A DNA stretch of 64,000 nt from Rhizobium aethiopicum (GCF_014197535.1 NZ_JACIFV010000004.1:124001-188000); one strand, 5' to 3'; shown: positions 25,003 through 37,663, counted from the stretch's first letter. Notes: generated by a model from the letters alone, not told the origin. Program-made: numbers and translations.

Positions 25003-26979
25003 TCATTTTTCTACGAAAAAGGCGACAGAGCGTGGCTCGACGGTCACGCGGGCGTCGGCCTTCTTCGCTCCCTCCGGCGTCAGCTGGCGCCAGCCCGGCT
25101 CGTTTTCCGACGGAAGCGTAAAGAGCTGGCGGCTCTCCGAACGATTGAAAAGCACGGCAAGCCGGGTTTTTCTGCCGCGCGAGGAGCGGTCGCCGGTGGC
25201 GAGCAGCATGCCCAGCGTCGAGAGCGACGGCGTCTCCCATTCGGCAACGGTCATCGGTTCGCCGGAGAGTGAGATCCATTCGACATCGCCATTGCCGGAG
25301 AGGAAGCCGGTTTCGGAAAAAACAGTGAAGCGGCGGCGCAGCCCCGCGACGAAAGCGGTATGGGCGATGAGATCCTCGTTCAACGCCTTCCAGTCCAGCC
25401 AGGTGATCTCATTGTCCTGGCAATAGGCGTTGTTATTGCCGCGCTGGCTGCGGCCGCCCTCGTCACCCGCCGTCAGCATGACGCTGCCACGGGTGGCAAA
25501 GAGCGTTGATATCAACGCCATCACGTCATTGATCCGGCGCTTGCGGATTGTGGGATAGAGGGTCTCGCCTTCGACGCCATTGTTCCAGGAATGGTTCTCG
25601 TTGTGGCCGTCCCGATTGTGCTCGCCGTTGGCGTGATTGTGCTTGCCGGCATAGGAGACGAGGTCGAACAGCGTGAAGCCGTCATGGGCGGCGAGGAAAT
25701 TGACGCTGCGCGTCCCTTTGCCGTCGTTGCGGGAGAAGATGTCGGAGGAACCGGCAAGCGCCGTCGCGAGCGCGCCGCTCTTCCATTGGTCGCCACGCCA
25801 ATAGCAGCGCAGATCGTCGCGTACCCTGTCGTTCCATTCGAGGAAGGGGCTGGGGAAATTGCCGAGCTGGTAACCACCAGCGCCGATATCCCAGGGTTCG
25901 GCGATCATGGTGCGGTCGGCGAGCAGATCATCGGCGAGGATCGCGGCGAGCGTTCCCCCATCGCGCTCGAAGCCGCTTGCGGTGCGGCCCAGCACCGGGG
26001 CGAGATCGAAGCGGAAACCGTCGACGCCTGAATTGAGCACGAAATGGCGCAGGCTGTCGATGACGAGCAGCCTGACCTCGGGATGATCGCAAGCGATCGT
26101 GTTGCCGGTGCCGGTGTCGTTGATGAGTTCGCCGGGGTTGTTTGGGGCGTGACGGTAATAATGCAGGTTGTCGAGGCCGCGCAGCGACAGCGTCGTGCCA
26201 TAACGATCGCTCTCGCCGGTATGGTTGAAGACGAGATCGAGGATGACGGCGATGCCTTCGGCATGGAGCGCGGCAACGGTCTTGCGCAGCTCGGCCATGC
26301 CGCCGGGGACAATTCGCGGATCGAGCGCCATCAAGCCGACGGGATTGTAGCCCCAGCCGTTGGTGAGGCCGAGCGGCGGCAGGTGGCGCTCGTCGATCCA
26401 GGCAGTGATCGGCATTAGTTCGACGGCATCGACACCGATCCGCTTCAGATGCGCAATGACGGAGGGATGAGCAAGGGCTGCGACGGTGCCGCGTTCGGCT
26501 TCCGGCACATCGGGATGAAGAATGGTGAAGGGCCGCACCGCCACTTCATAGATAAAACCGCCCGGTTTGAAGAGCGGCTTATCGATTGCGGCTGGGGTAT
26601 CGATGGTGACGATCGCCTTCGGCATCAGATCCTGGCTGTCCTCGCCGTAGAGGCCGAGGCGGGGATCGTAGCGGAACGGCCGGTCGATTTCCTTGGCGTA
26701 GGGATCGATCAGCAGTTTGGACGGGTCGAACCAGAGGCCGTTGTCGGGCGCATAGATGCCATCGGCGCGATAGCCGTAGCGGGCGCCTTGTCCAAGGCCG
26801 TCGACGAACAGGCGATGGGTATGATTGCCATCGCGGGCCATCGGCAGGCGCGCGAATTCCCTGTTGCCGTCATGCTCGTAGAGGCAGAGTTCGATCTGCG
26901 CCGCATGTTGCGACCACACGGCAAATTCGACGCCGGTCTCGAAGACGATAGCGCCCCGCGCCGAATTGCTGTCCCGCAT
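25003..26979 (-). CDS. glgX: Glycogen debranching enzyme (isoamylase type)
   Basis: GlgX hydrolyses the alpha-1,6 branches of phosphorylase-trimmed glycogen. The 658 residues have an N-terminal CBM48-like domain (to about 125) and a GH13 barrel with the nucleophile Asp in VDGFRFDLAPVLGR, the acid Glu in MIAEPWDIGAGGYQ, and the third Asp in LAAHDGFTLFDLVSY. It is the last gene of the glg operon, 13 bp after pgm, with a G-rich ribosome site. Degradative and synthetic genes are therefore co-transcribed. Confidence 0.96.
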   Translation of the reverse strand: MRDSNSARGAIVFETGVEFAVWSQHAAQIELCLYEHDGNREFARLPMARDGNHTHRLFVDGLGQGARYGYRADGIYAPDNGLWFDPSKLLIDPYAKEIDRPFRYDPRLGLYGEDSQDLMPKAIVTIDTPAAIDKPLFKPGGFIYEVAVRPFTILHPDVPEAERGTVAALAHPSVIAHLKRIGVDAVELMPITAWIDERHLPPLGLTNGWGYNPVGLMALDPRIVPGGMAELRKTVAALHAEGIAVILDLVFNHTGESDRYGTTLSLRGLDNLHYYRHAPNNPGELINDTGTGNTIACDHPEVRLLVIDSLRHFVLNSGVDGFRFDLAPVLGRTASGFERDGGTLAAILADDLLADRTMIAEPWDIGAGGYQLGNFPSPFLEWNDRVRDDLRCYWRGDQWKSGALATALAGSSDIFSRNDGKGTRSVNFLAAHDGFTLFDLVSYAGKHNHANGEHNRDGHNENHSWNNGVEGETLYPTIRKRRINDVMALISTLFATRGSVMLTAGDEGGRSQRGNNNAYCQDNEITWLDWKALNEDLIAHTAFVAGLRRRFTVFSETGFLSGNGDVEWISLSGEPMTVAEWETPSLSTLGMLLATGDRSSRGRKTRLAVLFNRSESRQLFTLPSENEPGWRQLTPEGAKKADARVTVEPRSVAFFVEK

Positions 26980-26992
26980 GTCCCCCCCCGGA

Positions 26993-28630
<1,638 letters not shown>

Positions 28631-30073
28631 TCACATGCCTTTCGAGACGAGGCTTGAATAGAGGGCAGCGTAGCGTTCGGCGCTCTTCTCCCAGGAGACA
28701 TCCGATTTCATGCCTTGCTTTTGCAATTGGGTCCAGAGTTTTCGGTCCGCGTAAAAATGCATCGCACGGCGGATTGCCTGTAGCATGCCCGTTTCGGTCA
28801 CGGGTGAGAATTGTATGCCGGTTGCCACTTTCGCCGCAAGTGCGGCGTGATTGGCGTCGATCACGGTGTCGTTCAATCCGCCGGTGCGGGCGACGATCGG
28901 CACGCAGCCGTAACGCAGGCCGTATAGCTGGGTGAGGCCGCAGGGCTCAAAGCGCGACGGGATGATGATCGCGTCGCAGCCGGCCTGCATCAGATGCGAC
29001 ATCGGCTCGTTATAACCGATCGAGACGCCGATGCGGCCGGGATGGCGGCTGGCGGAGGCAAGCAGCGCGCCTTCGAGCGCTGCTTCGCCGGAGCCGAGCA
29101 CGACGAGTTTGCCGCCCATGGCGACGATCTGGTCGGCGACGTTGGCGACGATATCCATGCCCTTCTGCCAAGTGAGGCGGCTGATGACGCAGAAGATCGG
29201 CGCATCGTCATTGTCGAGGTGGAAGAACTCGGCGATCGAGCGGCGGTTTTCCTCGCGGTTCTTCAGCGTCGTCGGGCCATAATGGGTGTGGACGACGGGA
29301 TCGGTCGCCGGGTTCCAGACATCGGTGTCGATGCCGTTGACGATTCCATGCAATTCATCGATGCGGGTGGCGATGACGCCTTCAAGCCCCATGCCGAATT
29401 GCGGCGTCAGGATCTCGTCGGCATAGGTCGGGCTGACGGTCGTGACCGCATGAGAGGTCTGCAGACCGCCCTTGAGGAAGCCGACCGTGCCGTAATATTC
29501 GATGCCGTCGACTGCAAAGGCATGGTCGGGCAGGCGCAGACCGGGAAAGATTTCGGAGCCGAACTGGCCCTGGAAGGCGATGTTGTGGATGGTCAGCACG
29601 CTCGGCAGTTCCGGCGTCGGATAATAGCGCATGTAGACCGAGGTCAGCGCCGCCTGCCAGTCGTGGGTGTGGACGAGATCCGGCCGCCAGCCGGGCAGTA
29701 GTCCGGCGGCGATCTCGGAAGCGGCGAGCGACAGAGCGGCGAAACGGCGCCAATTGTCGGGATAATCCTTGCCGAGCGGATCAAGATAGGGACCGCCCGG
29801 CCGGTCGTAATAAGCGGGTGCGTCGAGGACGAGCAGATCGAGGCCCTCGTGTTCAACCTCGAGCACGGTCGCCCGCTCACCAAGCAGGTCCGGGAATTCG
29901 AGTCTTACGACAGGGTCGCGAATGACCTTCATGACGGCGGGGTAGCCGGGCAGGAGGGTCTTGGTCTCGACCCCGAAGGCTTTCAGAGCAATGGGCAGGG
30001 CGCCGGACACATCGGCCAGGCCCCCTGTCTTGATCAAGGGGAAGACTTCGGACGAAACCGAAAGAACTTTCAT
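28631..30073 (-). CDS. glgA: Glycogen synthase (ADP-glucose dependent)
   Basis: GlgA extends alpha-1,4-glucan from ADP-glucose. The 480 residues form a GT5 enzyme: [20 protein letters not shown] carries the KTGGL ADP-glucose site, HTHDWQAAL follows, and the C-terminal domain has [10 protein letters not shown] and [19 protein letters not shown] with the catalytic-type Glu. It starts three bases after glgC stops, so translation is likely coupled. Confidence 0.97.
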   Translation of the reverse strand: MKVLSVSSEVFPLIKTGGLADVSGALPIALKAFGVETKTLLPGYPAVMKVIRDPVVRLEFPDLLGERATVLEVEHEGLDLLVLDAPAYYDRPGGPYLDPLGKDYPDNWRRFAALSLAASEIAAGLLPGWRPDLVHTHDWQAALTSVYMRYYPTPELPSVLTIHNIAFQGQFGSEIFPGLRLPDHAFAVDGIEYYGTVGFLKGGLQTSHAVTTVSPTYADEILTPQFGMGLEGVIATRIDELHGIVNGIDTDVWNPATDPVVHTHYGPTTLKNREENRRSIAEFFHLDNDDAPIFCVISRLTWQKGMDIVANVADQIVAMGGKLVVLGSGEAALEGALLASASRHPGRIGVSIGYNEPMSHLMQAGCDAIIIPSRFEPCGLTQLYGLRYGCVPIVARTGGLNDTVIDANHAALAAKVATGIQFSPVTETGMLQAIRRAMHFYADRKLWTQLQKQGMKSDVSWEKSAERYAALYSSLVSKGM

Positions 30074-30076
30074 ACG

Positions 30077-31339
30077 TCAGATATCCAGCTTGTCGATCAT
30101 CGGCTGCGTGATCAGGCAGATGCCGCTCTCCGTCCGCCGGAAGCGCTTGGCGTCGAGCTTCGGATCCTCGCCGACGACAAGGCCTTCCGGAATGACGACG
30201 CCATGGTCGATCACCACATTCTTGAGCTGCGCGCGGCGTCCGATCTTGACGTTCGGCAGGATGACCGCTCCCTCCAGCTTGGAAAAGGAATTGGCCCTGA
30301 CGCCGGTGAAGAGCAGGCTCTTGTTGAGGCTGGCGCCCGAGATGATGCAGTCGCCCGAGACGACGGAGGACGTGGCCGAGCCGCGGCGGTCGTCGTCGTC
30401 ATGGACGAATTTTGCCGGCGGGGTGATCTCGGCATAGGTCCAGATCGGCCAGGACTTGTCGTAGATATCGAGCTCCGGGACGATGGCCGTCAGATCGATA
30501 TTGGCCTGCCAATACGCGTCGATCGTGCCGACGTCGCGCCAGTAGGGCTCGTGCTCGAAATCGGAACGGACGCAGGATTTGGCGAAACGGTGGGCGACCG
30601 CCTTCCCGTTCTTGACGATATAGGGGATGATATCCTTGCCGAAATCGCGGCTCGAGGTCGGGTCGGCGGCGTCGCGGCGCAGCGCATCGAGCAGGAACTT
30701 GGTGTGGAAGACGTAGATGCCCATCGAGGCGAGCGCGAAATCCGGCTTGTCGGGAATGCCAGGCGGATCGGCCGGCTTTTCGATGAAGGCGAAGATCTCA
30801 TCCTTTTCGTTGACATGCATGACGCCGAAGCCCACCGCTTCCATGCGCGGCACTTCCAGGCAGCCGATCGTCACGTCCGCGCCGGAATCGACATGCTGCT
30901 GGAGCATGTATTCATAGTCCATCTTGTAAACATGATCGCCGGCGAGAATGACCATGTATTCGACGCCGTAATCCTCGATAATATCGATGTTCTGATAAAC
31001 GGCGTCGGCGGTGCCTTCATACCACTGCGTTTCGGAAACGCGCTGCGAGGCAGGCAGGATGTCGAAGCTTTCGTTTCGCTCGGGGCGGAAGAAGTTCCAG
31101 CCGCGCTGCATGTGACGGATCAGCGAATGCGCCTTGTATTGCGTCGCGACGCCGATGCGGCGAATGCCCGAATTCAGCGCGTTCGACAGAGCGAAATCGA
31201 TGATGCGGGCCTTGCCGCCGAAATAGACGGCGGGCTTGGCGCGCCGGTCGGTGAGTTCCTTGAGACGGCTCCCCCTGCCGCCCGCCAGAACGTAAGCCAT
31301 TGCATCACGGGCAAGTGGCTGAATACGCTTCTCTACCAT
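30077..31339 (-). CDS. glgC: Glucose-1-phosphate adenylyltransferase
   Basis: GlgC makes ADP-glucose from glucose-1-phosphate and ATP, the committed and allosterically controlled step. The 420 residues contain [20 protein letters not shown] (nucleotide loop), [31 protein letters not shown], and a left-handed beta-helix C-terminus ([20 protein letters not shown]). It lies 18 bp after glgB. Confidence 0.97.
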   Translation of the reverse strand: MVEKRIQPLARDAMAYVLAGGRGSRLKELTDRRAKPAVYFGGKARIIDFALSNALNSGIRRIGVATQYKAHSLIRHMQRGWNFFRPERNESFDILPASQRVSETQWYEGTADAVYQNIDIIEDYGVEYMVILAGDHVYKMDYEYMLQQHVDSGADVTIGCLEVPRMEAVGFGVMHVNEKDEIFAFIEKPADPPGIPDKPDFALASMGIYVFHTKFLLDALRRDAADPTSSRDFGKDIIPYIVKNGKAVAHRFAKSCVRSDFEHEPYWRDVGTIDAYWQANIDLTAIVPELDIYDKSWPIWTYAEITPPAKFVHDDDDRRGSATSSVVSGDCIISGASLNKSLLFTGVRANSFSKLEGAVILPNVKIGRRAQLKNVVIDHGVVIPEGLVVGEDPKLDAKRFRRTESGICLITQPMIDKLDI

Positions 31340-31357
31340 TTTCTCCTCCCACCAGTC

Positions 31358-33565
31358 TTAATTTTCAGGTTCAAGCATGATTGTCGCCAAGGGCGGCAGC
31401 GTGATCGAGCAGGTGATATTGCCGCCGGCATCGACGGCCTGCACGCGCCCGCCATTGCCCCTGCCGCTACCGCCATAGATGTCGGCATCGGTATTCAGAA
31501 TCTCCCGCCAGCGGCCTGCGGAAGGCAGGCGTAACAAGTAGTTCTCGCGGTATACGGGAGTAAAGTTGGTGATGACGACGATCGGCTTCTGGCCCGGCGC
31601 CTTGCGCTGCCAGGCGAAGACGGAATTCTCGCCGTCGTCGGCAATCAGCCATTCGAAGCCTTCGCCCTCGCAGTCACGCTCATGCAGGGCGGGCTTGCTG
31701 CGATACGTGAAGTTGAGGTCGCGCACCAGGCGCCGCATGCCCTCGTGCATGCGGTATTGCAGCAGGTTCCAGTCGAGCGACCGATCCTCGCTCCACTCGC
31801 TCCACTGGGCGAATTCCTGGCCCATGAACAACAGCTTCTTGCCGGGATAGCCCCACATATAAGCGTAGTAGGCGCGCAGATTGGCGAACTTTTGCCAGTC
31901 ATCGCCCGGCATCTTGGCGATCAGCGAGCCCTTTCCGTGAACGACCTCGTCGTGCGACAGCGGCAGGACGAAATTTTCCGAATAGGCGTAGAGGAGGCCG
32001 AAGGTGAGCTCGTTGTGGTGGTGCTTGCGGTGCACCGGGTCGCGCTTCATGTAGCTCAGCGTGTCATGCATGAAGCCCATGTTCCATTTGAAGCCGAAGC
32101 CGAGGCCGCCTTCATGCACCGGTTGCGAGACTTTCGGCCAGGAGGTCGATTCCTCGGCAATGGTCATGACGTTGGAATGCTGGCCGTAGATGCGGATGTT
32201 GAGGTCCTGCAGAAAGCGGACAGCTTCGAGGTTCTCGTTGCCGCCATATTCGTTCGGGATCCATTCGCCGTGCTTGCGGGAGTAATCGAGATAGAGCATC
32301 GAGGCGACCGCATCGACGCGCAGGCCGTCAAGATGGAACTTCTCGGCCCAATAGAGGGCGTTGTTGACCAGATAGGAAACCACTTCGGTGCGGCCGAAAT
32401 TATAGATCGCCGTGTTCCAGTCCGGATGGAAGCCCTTGCGCGGGTCTTCGTGCTCGTAGAGCGCCGTCCCGTCAAACCAGCCGAGGCCGTGTTCGTCGGT
32501 CGGGAAATGTGCCGGCACCCAGTCGAGAATGACGCCAATACCGACCTTGTGACAGCCATTGACGAAACGGGCGAAGCCTTCCGGCTCGCCGAAACGGGCG
32601 GTCGGCGCGTAAAGGCCCGTCGTCTGGTAGCCCCAGGAGGGGTCGTAGGGATGCTCTGTGATCGGCAGGAATTCGATATGGGTGAAACCCATGTCGACGC
32701 AATAGGGGATGAGGCTGGAGGCGAGCTCGTCCCAGGACAGCATGGTGCCGTCCTGCCGGCGCTGCCAGGAGCCGGCATGCACCTCATAGATCGAGATCGG
32801 CTGACGGCGCTTGTCGGTTTCGCGCCAGTGCTTCAGATGGGCCTCATCCTCCCAGGCCTGCTCCAGTTCGGCAGCGGCGATCGAGGCGGTCTTGGGTCTG
32901 AGCTCGCTGCGGCGAGCGAAGGGATCGGCCTTCAGCGGCAGCAATACGCCGTCGTGGCCGCGGATCTCGAATTTGTAGGCGACGCCGAGCGGCACATCGG
33001 GAGCGAAAATTTCCCAGATGCCGCTGTCGGCACGGAAGCGCATGACATGGCGGCGGCCGTCCCAGCCGTTGAAATCGCCAACCACGGAGACGCGCTGGGC
33101 GTTCGGCGCCCAGACCGCGAAGTGGATGCCCTGCGCGCCGTCATGCTTGATGAGATGGGCGCCCATCTTGTCGAACAGGCGCAGATGCGAACCTTCGCGG
33201 GCGAAATAATCGTCCATCGGCCCGAGCACCGGCCCGAAGCTGTAGGGGTCGGTGACCGCCCATTCGGCGTCGCCGCGCCGGGCGCGGTAGCGCACCGGCT
33301 GCAGTTTGGCGAGTGAAACCGGCCCGGCGAAGAGGCCATCGGCGTGGAGCTGGTTCAATTCGCCGACAATCCCGCCATCGAGGGTCATGGCGGTCACTTC
33401 CTCCGCACCCGGGATAAAGCACCGGGCAACGAAAGCGTCGCCGGCTTGGTGCACACCTAGGACGGCAAAGGGATTGGAATGTGAGCCGGCAAGGATCGCC
33501 GTGATTTCATCTGCCGAAATTTCCCAGGAAAGCTCTACTTCAGGGACGGTTTTCGGCGGTTTCAT
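31358..33565 (-). CDS. glgB: 1,4-alpha-glucan branching enzyme
   Basis: GlgB introduces alpha-1,6 branches. The 735 residues have two N-terminal beta-domains (a long-type GlgB with an extra N1 domain, then CBM48 near 130-220), a GH13 barrel with Asp in LDGLRVDAVASMLYLDYSR, Glu in MTIAEESTSWP and Asp in PLSHDEVVHGKGSL, and a C-terminal beta-domain. The ATG at 33565 overlaps the glgP stop as ATGA and has GGAGAG upstream; an in-frame start 57 bases further upstream lies within glgP and is less likely. Confidence 0.97.
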   Translation of the reverse strand: MKPPKTVPEVELSWEISADEITAILAGSHSNPFAVLGVHQAGDAFVARCFIPGAEEVTAMTLDGGIVGELNQLHADGLFAGPVSLAKLQPVRYRARRGDAEWAVTDPYSFGPVLGPMDDYFAREGSHLRLFDKMGAHLIKHDGAQGIHFAVWAPNAQRVSVVGDFNGWDGRRHVMRFRADSGIWEIFAPDVPLGVAYKFEIRGHDGVLLPLKADPFARRSELRPKTASIAAAELEQAWEDEAHLKHWRETDKRRQPISIYEVHAGSWQRRQDGTMLSWDELASSLIPYCVDMGFTHIEFLPITEHPYDPSWGYQTTGLYAPTARFGEPEGFARFVNGCHKVGIGVILDWVPAHFPTDEHGLGWFDGTALYEHEDPRKGFHPDWNTAIYNFGRTEVVSYLVNNALYWAEKFHLDGLRVDAVASMLYLDYSRKHGEWIPNEYGGNENLEAVRFLQDLNIRIYGQHSNVMTIAEESTSWPKVSQPVHEGGLGFGFKWNMGFMHDTLSYMKRDPVHRKHHHNELTFGLLYAYSENFVLPLSHDEVVHGKGSLIAKMPGDDWQKFANLRAYYAYMWGYPGKKLLFMGQEFAQWSEWSEDRSLDWNLLQYRMHEGMRRLVRDLNFTYRSKPALHERDCEGEGFEWLIADDGENSVFAWQRKAPGQKPIVVITNFTPVYRENYLLRLPSAGRWREILNTDADIYGGSGRGNGGRVQAVDAGGNITCSITLPPLATIMLEPEN

Positions 33566-36024
33566 CCGGCTCTCCAGATTTCGTCTGCATATTGCCTGAT
33601 CGTGCGATCGGAGGAGAACCAACCCATCCGTGCCGTATTGTTGATCGTCTTCGTGTACCAGGCGGACTGGTTGGTCCAGATCTGATCGACGTCGCGCTGG
33701 GCCTGGGCATAAGCGTCGAAATCCGCGGCGACCATGAACCAGTCATGCGAATTGATGCCGTCGATGAGCGCCGCATAACGATTGCGGTCGTCGGGCGAGA
33801 AGACGCCGGAACCGATGGCTGAGAGCGCCTGGGAGAGTTCGCGGGACCCTTCGATAATGGCGCGGGGATTGTGGCCGTCGCTGCGGACCTTGGCGACCTC
33901 ATCGGCCGTAAGGCCGAAGATGACGATGTTGTCTTCGCCGACATTGTCGCGCATTTCGACATTGGCGCCGTCGAGCGTGCCGATCGTCAGCGCTCCATTG
34001 AGGCCGAACTTCATATTGCCGGTGCCTGAGGCTTCCATGCCGGCGGTCGAAATCTGCTCGGAAAGGTCGGCGGCCGGAACCATGATCTCGGCGAGCGAGA
34101 CATTGTAGTTGGGCACGAAGACGACCTTCAGCAGCCCGCGCACTGCGGGATCGTGGTTGATCGTGCGGGCGACGTCGTTGATCAGTTTGATGATCAGCTT
34201 GGCATTGTAATAGCTCGGCGCGGCCTTGCCGGCGAAGAGTTTTACGCGCGGCACCCAGTCGAGCTCGGGATGCGAGCGGATCTGGTCGTAGAGGGCGACG
34301 GCTTCGATGATGTTCAGAAGCTGGCGCTTGTATTCGTGGATGCGCTTGATCTGGATGTCGAACATCGCCGACGGATCGAGCTTCACGCCCATGCGGCTGG
34401 CGACGAGATTGGAAAGGGCCACCTTGTTGGCCCGCTTCACCGCCGCGAACTTCTGCTGGAAGCTCGGATCGGAAGCATGCGCCTCGAGCGGGCGCAGCTT
34501 CTCGGCATCATCGAGGAACGCATCGCCGATCGCCTCCCGGATCAGACCGGTGAGGGCGGGATTGCACTGCTGCAGCCAGCGGCGCGGCGTGATGCCGTTG
34601 GTCTTGTTGTTGATGCGGTCGGGATAGAGCTTGTGCAGGTCGGCAAAGACCGTGACCTTCATCAGGTCGGTGTGCAGTGCCGAGACGCCGTTGATCGAGT
34701 GCGAGCCGATGAAGGCGAGATTGCCCATGCGCACGCGGCGGTCGCCGCTTTCCTCGATCAGCGAGATCGAGCGGATTTCGCTGTCGGAGAAGTTCTTGCC
34801 TTTGCGGGCTTCCAGCAGGATCTTGGCATTGATCGCGTAGACGATCTGCATGTGGCGCGGCAGCAGGCGCTCGAACAGCGGAACGGGCCAGCTTTCCAGC
34901 GCTTCCGGCAGAAGCGTATGGTTGGTGTAGGAAAAGGTGCGGCGGGTGATATCCCAGGCCTGGTCGAAATCCATGCCGTGTACGTCGCAGAGCAGACGCA
35001 CGAGCTCGGCGACCGAGACGGCCGGATGGGTGTCGTTCAGCTGAATGGCCACCTTGTCAGGCAGCGAGGTAAAGTCGTCATATTGCTGCAGATGGCGGCG
35101 CAGAATGTCCTGCAGCGAGGCCGACGAGAAGAAGAATTCCTGGCGCAGCCGCAATTCTTGGCCGGCAGGCGTAGCGTCGGCCGGATAGAGCACGCGGGTC
35201 AGGCTTTCGGCCTTGTTGCTTTCGCGCAGCGCGCCGATGTGGTCGCCGGCGTTGAAGGCATCGAGCAGGATCGGGTCGATCGGCTGCGCAGACCAGAGGC
35301 GCAGCGTGTTGACGCGTTTTCCCCGCCAGCCGACGACCGGCGTGTCGAAGGCGGCGGCGATGACGCGCTCGGCCGGCTTCCAGACGTAGCGCGGCTGGTC
35401 GTCATGGGTAGTGATGAATTCGACGGCGCCGCCGAAACCGATTTCATAGGCGCTCTCGCGGCGCTCGAATTCCCAGGGATTGCCGTGGGCGAGCCAGTTT
35501 TCCGGCAGTTCCACCTGCCAGCCGTCGGCCATCTGCTGACGGAACAGGCCGTGGACGTAGCGGATGCCGTAGCCATAGGCCGGAACATCGACCGTCGCCA
35601 TGCTTTCCATGAAGCAGGCGGCGAGACGGCCGAGGCCGCCATTGCCGAGCGCGGCGTCCGGCTCCAGGCCGGCGATGACGTTGACGTCGACGCCGAGGGA
35701 GCTTAGCGCATCGCGCACCTCTTCCATTAGGCCGAGGTTCGAGACGGCATCGCGCATCAGGCGGCCGATCAGAAACTCGAGAGAAAGATAATAGACGCGC
35801 TTGGCTCCGGTCGCATAGACCTCACGCGTGGAGGCCATCCACTTGTCGATGATGCGGTCGCGCACCACCAGGATCGTCGCCGTCAGCCAGTCATGCGGCT
35901 TTGCCACCTTGGCGTCCTTGCCGATGCGGTAGGTCAGGCGTTCGATGATTTCTTCGGCGAGAATTTCCGGCCTGGAGCTGCGGGGAGCGGGAGAGGGGAT
36001 AACCGGCTTGGAAACGGTATTCAT
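33562..36024 (-). CDS. glgP: Glycogen phosphorylase
   Basis: GlgP releases glucose-1-phosphate from glycogen ends, using pyridoxal phosphate. The 820 residues match GT35 length. Visible are YYLSLEFLIGRLMRDAVSNL, ALGNGGLGRLAACFMESMAT, LNDTHPAVSVAELVRLL, and the PLP region EASGTGNMKFGLNGALTIGT with its lysine. It is the first gene of the glgP-glgB-glgC-glgA-pgm-glgX operon; the promoter should lie in 36025-36238. Confidence 0.97.
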   Translation of the reverse strand: MNTVSKPVIPSPAPRSSRPEILAEEIIERLTYRIGKDAKVAKPHDWLTATILVVRDRIIDKWMASTREVYATGAKRVYYLSLEFLIGRLMRDAVSNLGLMEEVRDALSSLGVDVNVIAGLEPDAALGNGGLGRLAACFMESMATVDVPAYGYGIRYVHGLFRQQMADGWQVELPENWLAHGNPWEFERRESAYEIGFGGAVEFITTHDDQPRYVWKPAERVIAAAFDTPVVGWRGKRVNTLRLWSAQPIDPILLDAFNAGDHIGALRESNKAESLTRVLYPADATPAGQELRLRQEFFFSSASLQDILRRHLQQYDDFTSLPDKVAIQLNDTHPAVSVAELVRLLCDVHGMDFDQAWDITRRTFSYTNHTLLPEALESWPVPLFERLLPRHMQIVYAINAKILLEARKGKNFSDSEIRSISLIEESGDRRVRMGNLAFIGSHSINGVSALHTDLMKVTVFADLHKLYPDRINNKTNGITPRRWLQQCNPALTGLIREAIGDAFLDDAEKLRPLEAHASDPSFQQKFAAVKRANKVALSNLVASRMGVKLDPSAMFDIQIKRIHEYKRQLLNIIEAVALYDQIRSHPELDWVPRVKLFAGKAAPSYYNAKLIIKLINDVARTINHDPAVRGLLKVVFVPNYNVSLAEIMVPAADLSEQISTAGMEASGTGNMKFGLNGALTIGTLDGANVEMRDNVGEDNIVIFGLTADEVAKVRSDGHNPRAIIEGSRELSQALSAIGSGVFSPDDRNRYAALIDGINSHDWFMVAADFDAYAQAQRDVDQIWTNQSAWYTKTINNTARMGWFSSDRTIRQYADEIWRAG

Positions 36025-36237
36025 GGTCAGATCTCGCCAATTTTAATTTGGTTTCAGGTCGTTATGCCTGATTTAATCGATTTGTCGCCTGCGCTTGCGA
36101 CAGTTTATGCATCGTTGGGAAGCACTTGCAACAAAGGATTTGGACAAACGAATAATTTGCGAAACCTTCGTATTCGCGCGAATTAAAGGGGTTGATTTCA
36201 ATTGCTTTTCCCGATCTGATGTGAGGGATAGCGATAA

Positions 36238-36275
36238 CAAAAAGCCGCGCCGATTTGCTCCGGCGCGGCTTTTTG
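36238..36275. terminator. Bidirectional intrinsic terminator
   Basis: A 10-bp stem (36243-36252 paired with 36261-36270, loop ATTTGCTC) is flanked by A5 on the left and T5 on the right. It ends the TadG-like gene (minus strand) and can block read-through in the other direction too. The glgP promoter region lies between this hairpin and 36024. Confidence 0.85.
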
Positions 36276-36301
36276 TTCGGCTCTTTCTCCTGGCGGTGTC
36301 G

Positions 36302-37552
36302 CTAGTTAGTCAGGCGCGTCAGTTGTGCGGAAGCCTTCGCTCCGATCGCCTTGAACGCGGCCAGGAGGTCTTCCATTTGTTCCGCCTGGAAATAATGGGC
36401 AGCATCGGAGGCGCAATACTGCAGCAGCGCCTGTCCGCCCGGCGGCGCCATGAAGGCAATCGTATAGATTTCGATGCCCTTGGACTTGGCGGTGTCACAT
36501 GTCGCCCTGGTCAGGGTGTCATAGGAACGGCCGCCGCTGCTATCGTTGTTGTTGTCGCCGTCCGTCATGAAGACGATGTATTTTTTTGGTATTTGCCCGG
36601 TCTTCAATTTGTGGGCGGCGTCCTCGGCATCGTTCCCTGCGGCATTCTTTGCCGTGAGGGATGAATACGCCGTGCCCATCGCCCCACTCGAATTGGTGCC
36701 ACCTCCTGCCTGAAGCGCATTGACGTAGCTCGAGACACCGGCAGTTCCCCAGGCAAGAGTGCTGGGTGTGTATTGAACGATATCGTAAGAGACTGCACCG
36801 GTGCGTACGTATTGGGCGTTCGGATCGGCGCTGGTGAGCTGGCCGAAAAGATTGCCGGCGGCCATCTTCAGCGCCTCTATCTTCGTATAGTAGTTCGTAC
36901 GGCTGCCCGTGCAGGTATCGTAAACCCACTTGCCCTTCTTGTTAAGGTGGGGGTTGCAGTCATAGGTGAAGGGTTCCGTCGGATGATCCTTGTTGACGGT
37001 TTCGGTAGGGTCTCCCATCGACCCTGACTTATCGAGCGCGAGGAACATGGAGACGGAGCCCTGGCTATTGGAGCCCGGGGTCTGTGAAGGACCACTGACC
37101 GTCGTACTTGACGTCGAAAGATGCTGCGTGCTGAAGCCGACTGCCTGCATGAGCGGATTGACCGTGAAGTCGTAGCTCGGTGTAACGGTTACCTGGTAGG
37201 ACGCCGAATTGCCCGATGTGCTCGTCTGGACATTGACGCTCGTCGTGCCCTTGATGTCGGTACTGCTCTGCAGGTAATTCGCCATCTGCCCCGCGACGAA
37301 GTTCCGTGCGAAGGCTTCGGCCTGAGAGGTTTGGATCGTGCCGTTCCCCAAGGCTGTCGCAGTTGCCAGCGCGGCTGAGTCGGCCGCCTCCTGCAATTGC
37401 TGTTTCGACAGCAGCATATCACCGACCTGGATCGCCATCCCGGCAGCGCCGAGCAGAACCGGCGCCAAGATCGCCGTCATGATACCGAAATTACCGCCTC
37501 GATCGCTGAACATGCGACGCAGGCAGGGACGCAAAAACGAGGTGCTCATCAT
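36302..37552 (-). CDS. TadG-like pilus-assembly protein with von Willebrand A domain
   Basis: The 416-residue product starts with a short basic segment and a TadE/TadG-type hydrophobic helix (DRGGNFGIMTAILAPVLLGAAG, about 14-38), followed by an extracellular region and a VWA domain whose MIDAS begins FLALDKSGSMGDPTE, with a later FMTDGDNNNDSSGG. Such proteins belong to Flp pilus/Tad systems, but no other tad gene is nearby, so this is a stand-alone paralogue. The ATG at 37552 is chosen for membrane topology; a GTG at 37591 is an alternative. Confidence 0.82.
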   Translation of the reverse strand: MMSTSFLRPCLRRMFSDRGGNFGIMTAILAPVLLGAAGMAIQVGDMLLSKQQLQEAADSAALATATALGNGTIQTSQAEAFARNFVAGQMANYLQSSTDIKGTTSVNVQTSTSGNSASYQVTVTPSYDFTVNPLMQAVGFSTQHLSTSSTTVSGPSQTPGSNSQGSVSMFLALDKSGSMGDPTETVNKDHPTEPFTYDCNPHLNKKGKWVYDTCTGSRTNYYTKIEALKMAAGNLFGQLTSADPNAQYVRTGAVSYDIVQYTPSTLAWGTAGVSSYVNALQAGGGTNSSGAMGTAYSSLTAKNAAGNDAEDAAHKLKTGQIPKKYIVFMTDGDNNNDSSGGRSYDTLTRATCDTAKSKGIEIYTIAFMAPPGGQALLQYCASDAAHYFQAEQMEDLLAAFKAIGAKASAQLTRLTN

Positions 37553-37663
37553 GTTCACCCAACTGGAAACCCTGTGAGGTGATTTACGCACGCTGCTTCT
37601 TTCCGCAGTCCTTACGGCGTCAATAGAATTTTAACGAATCGGCTAATTTTTCCAATTTTGGGA

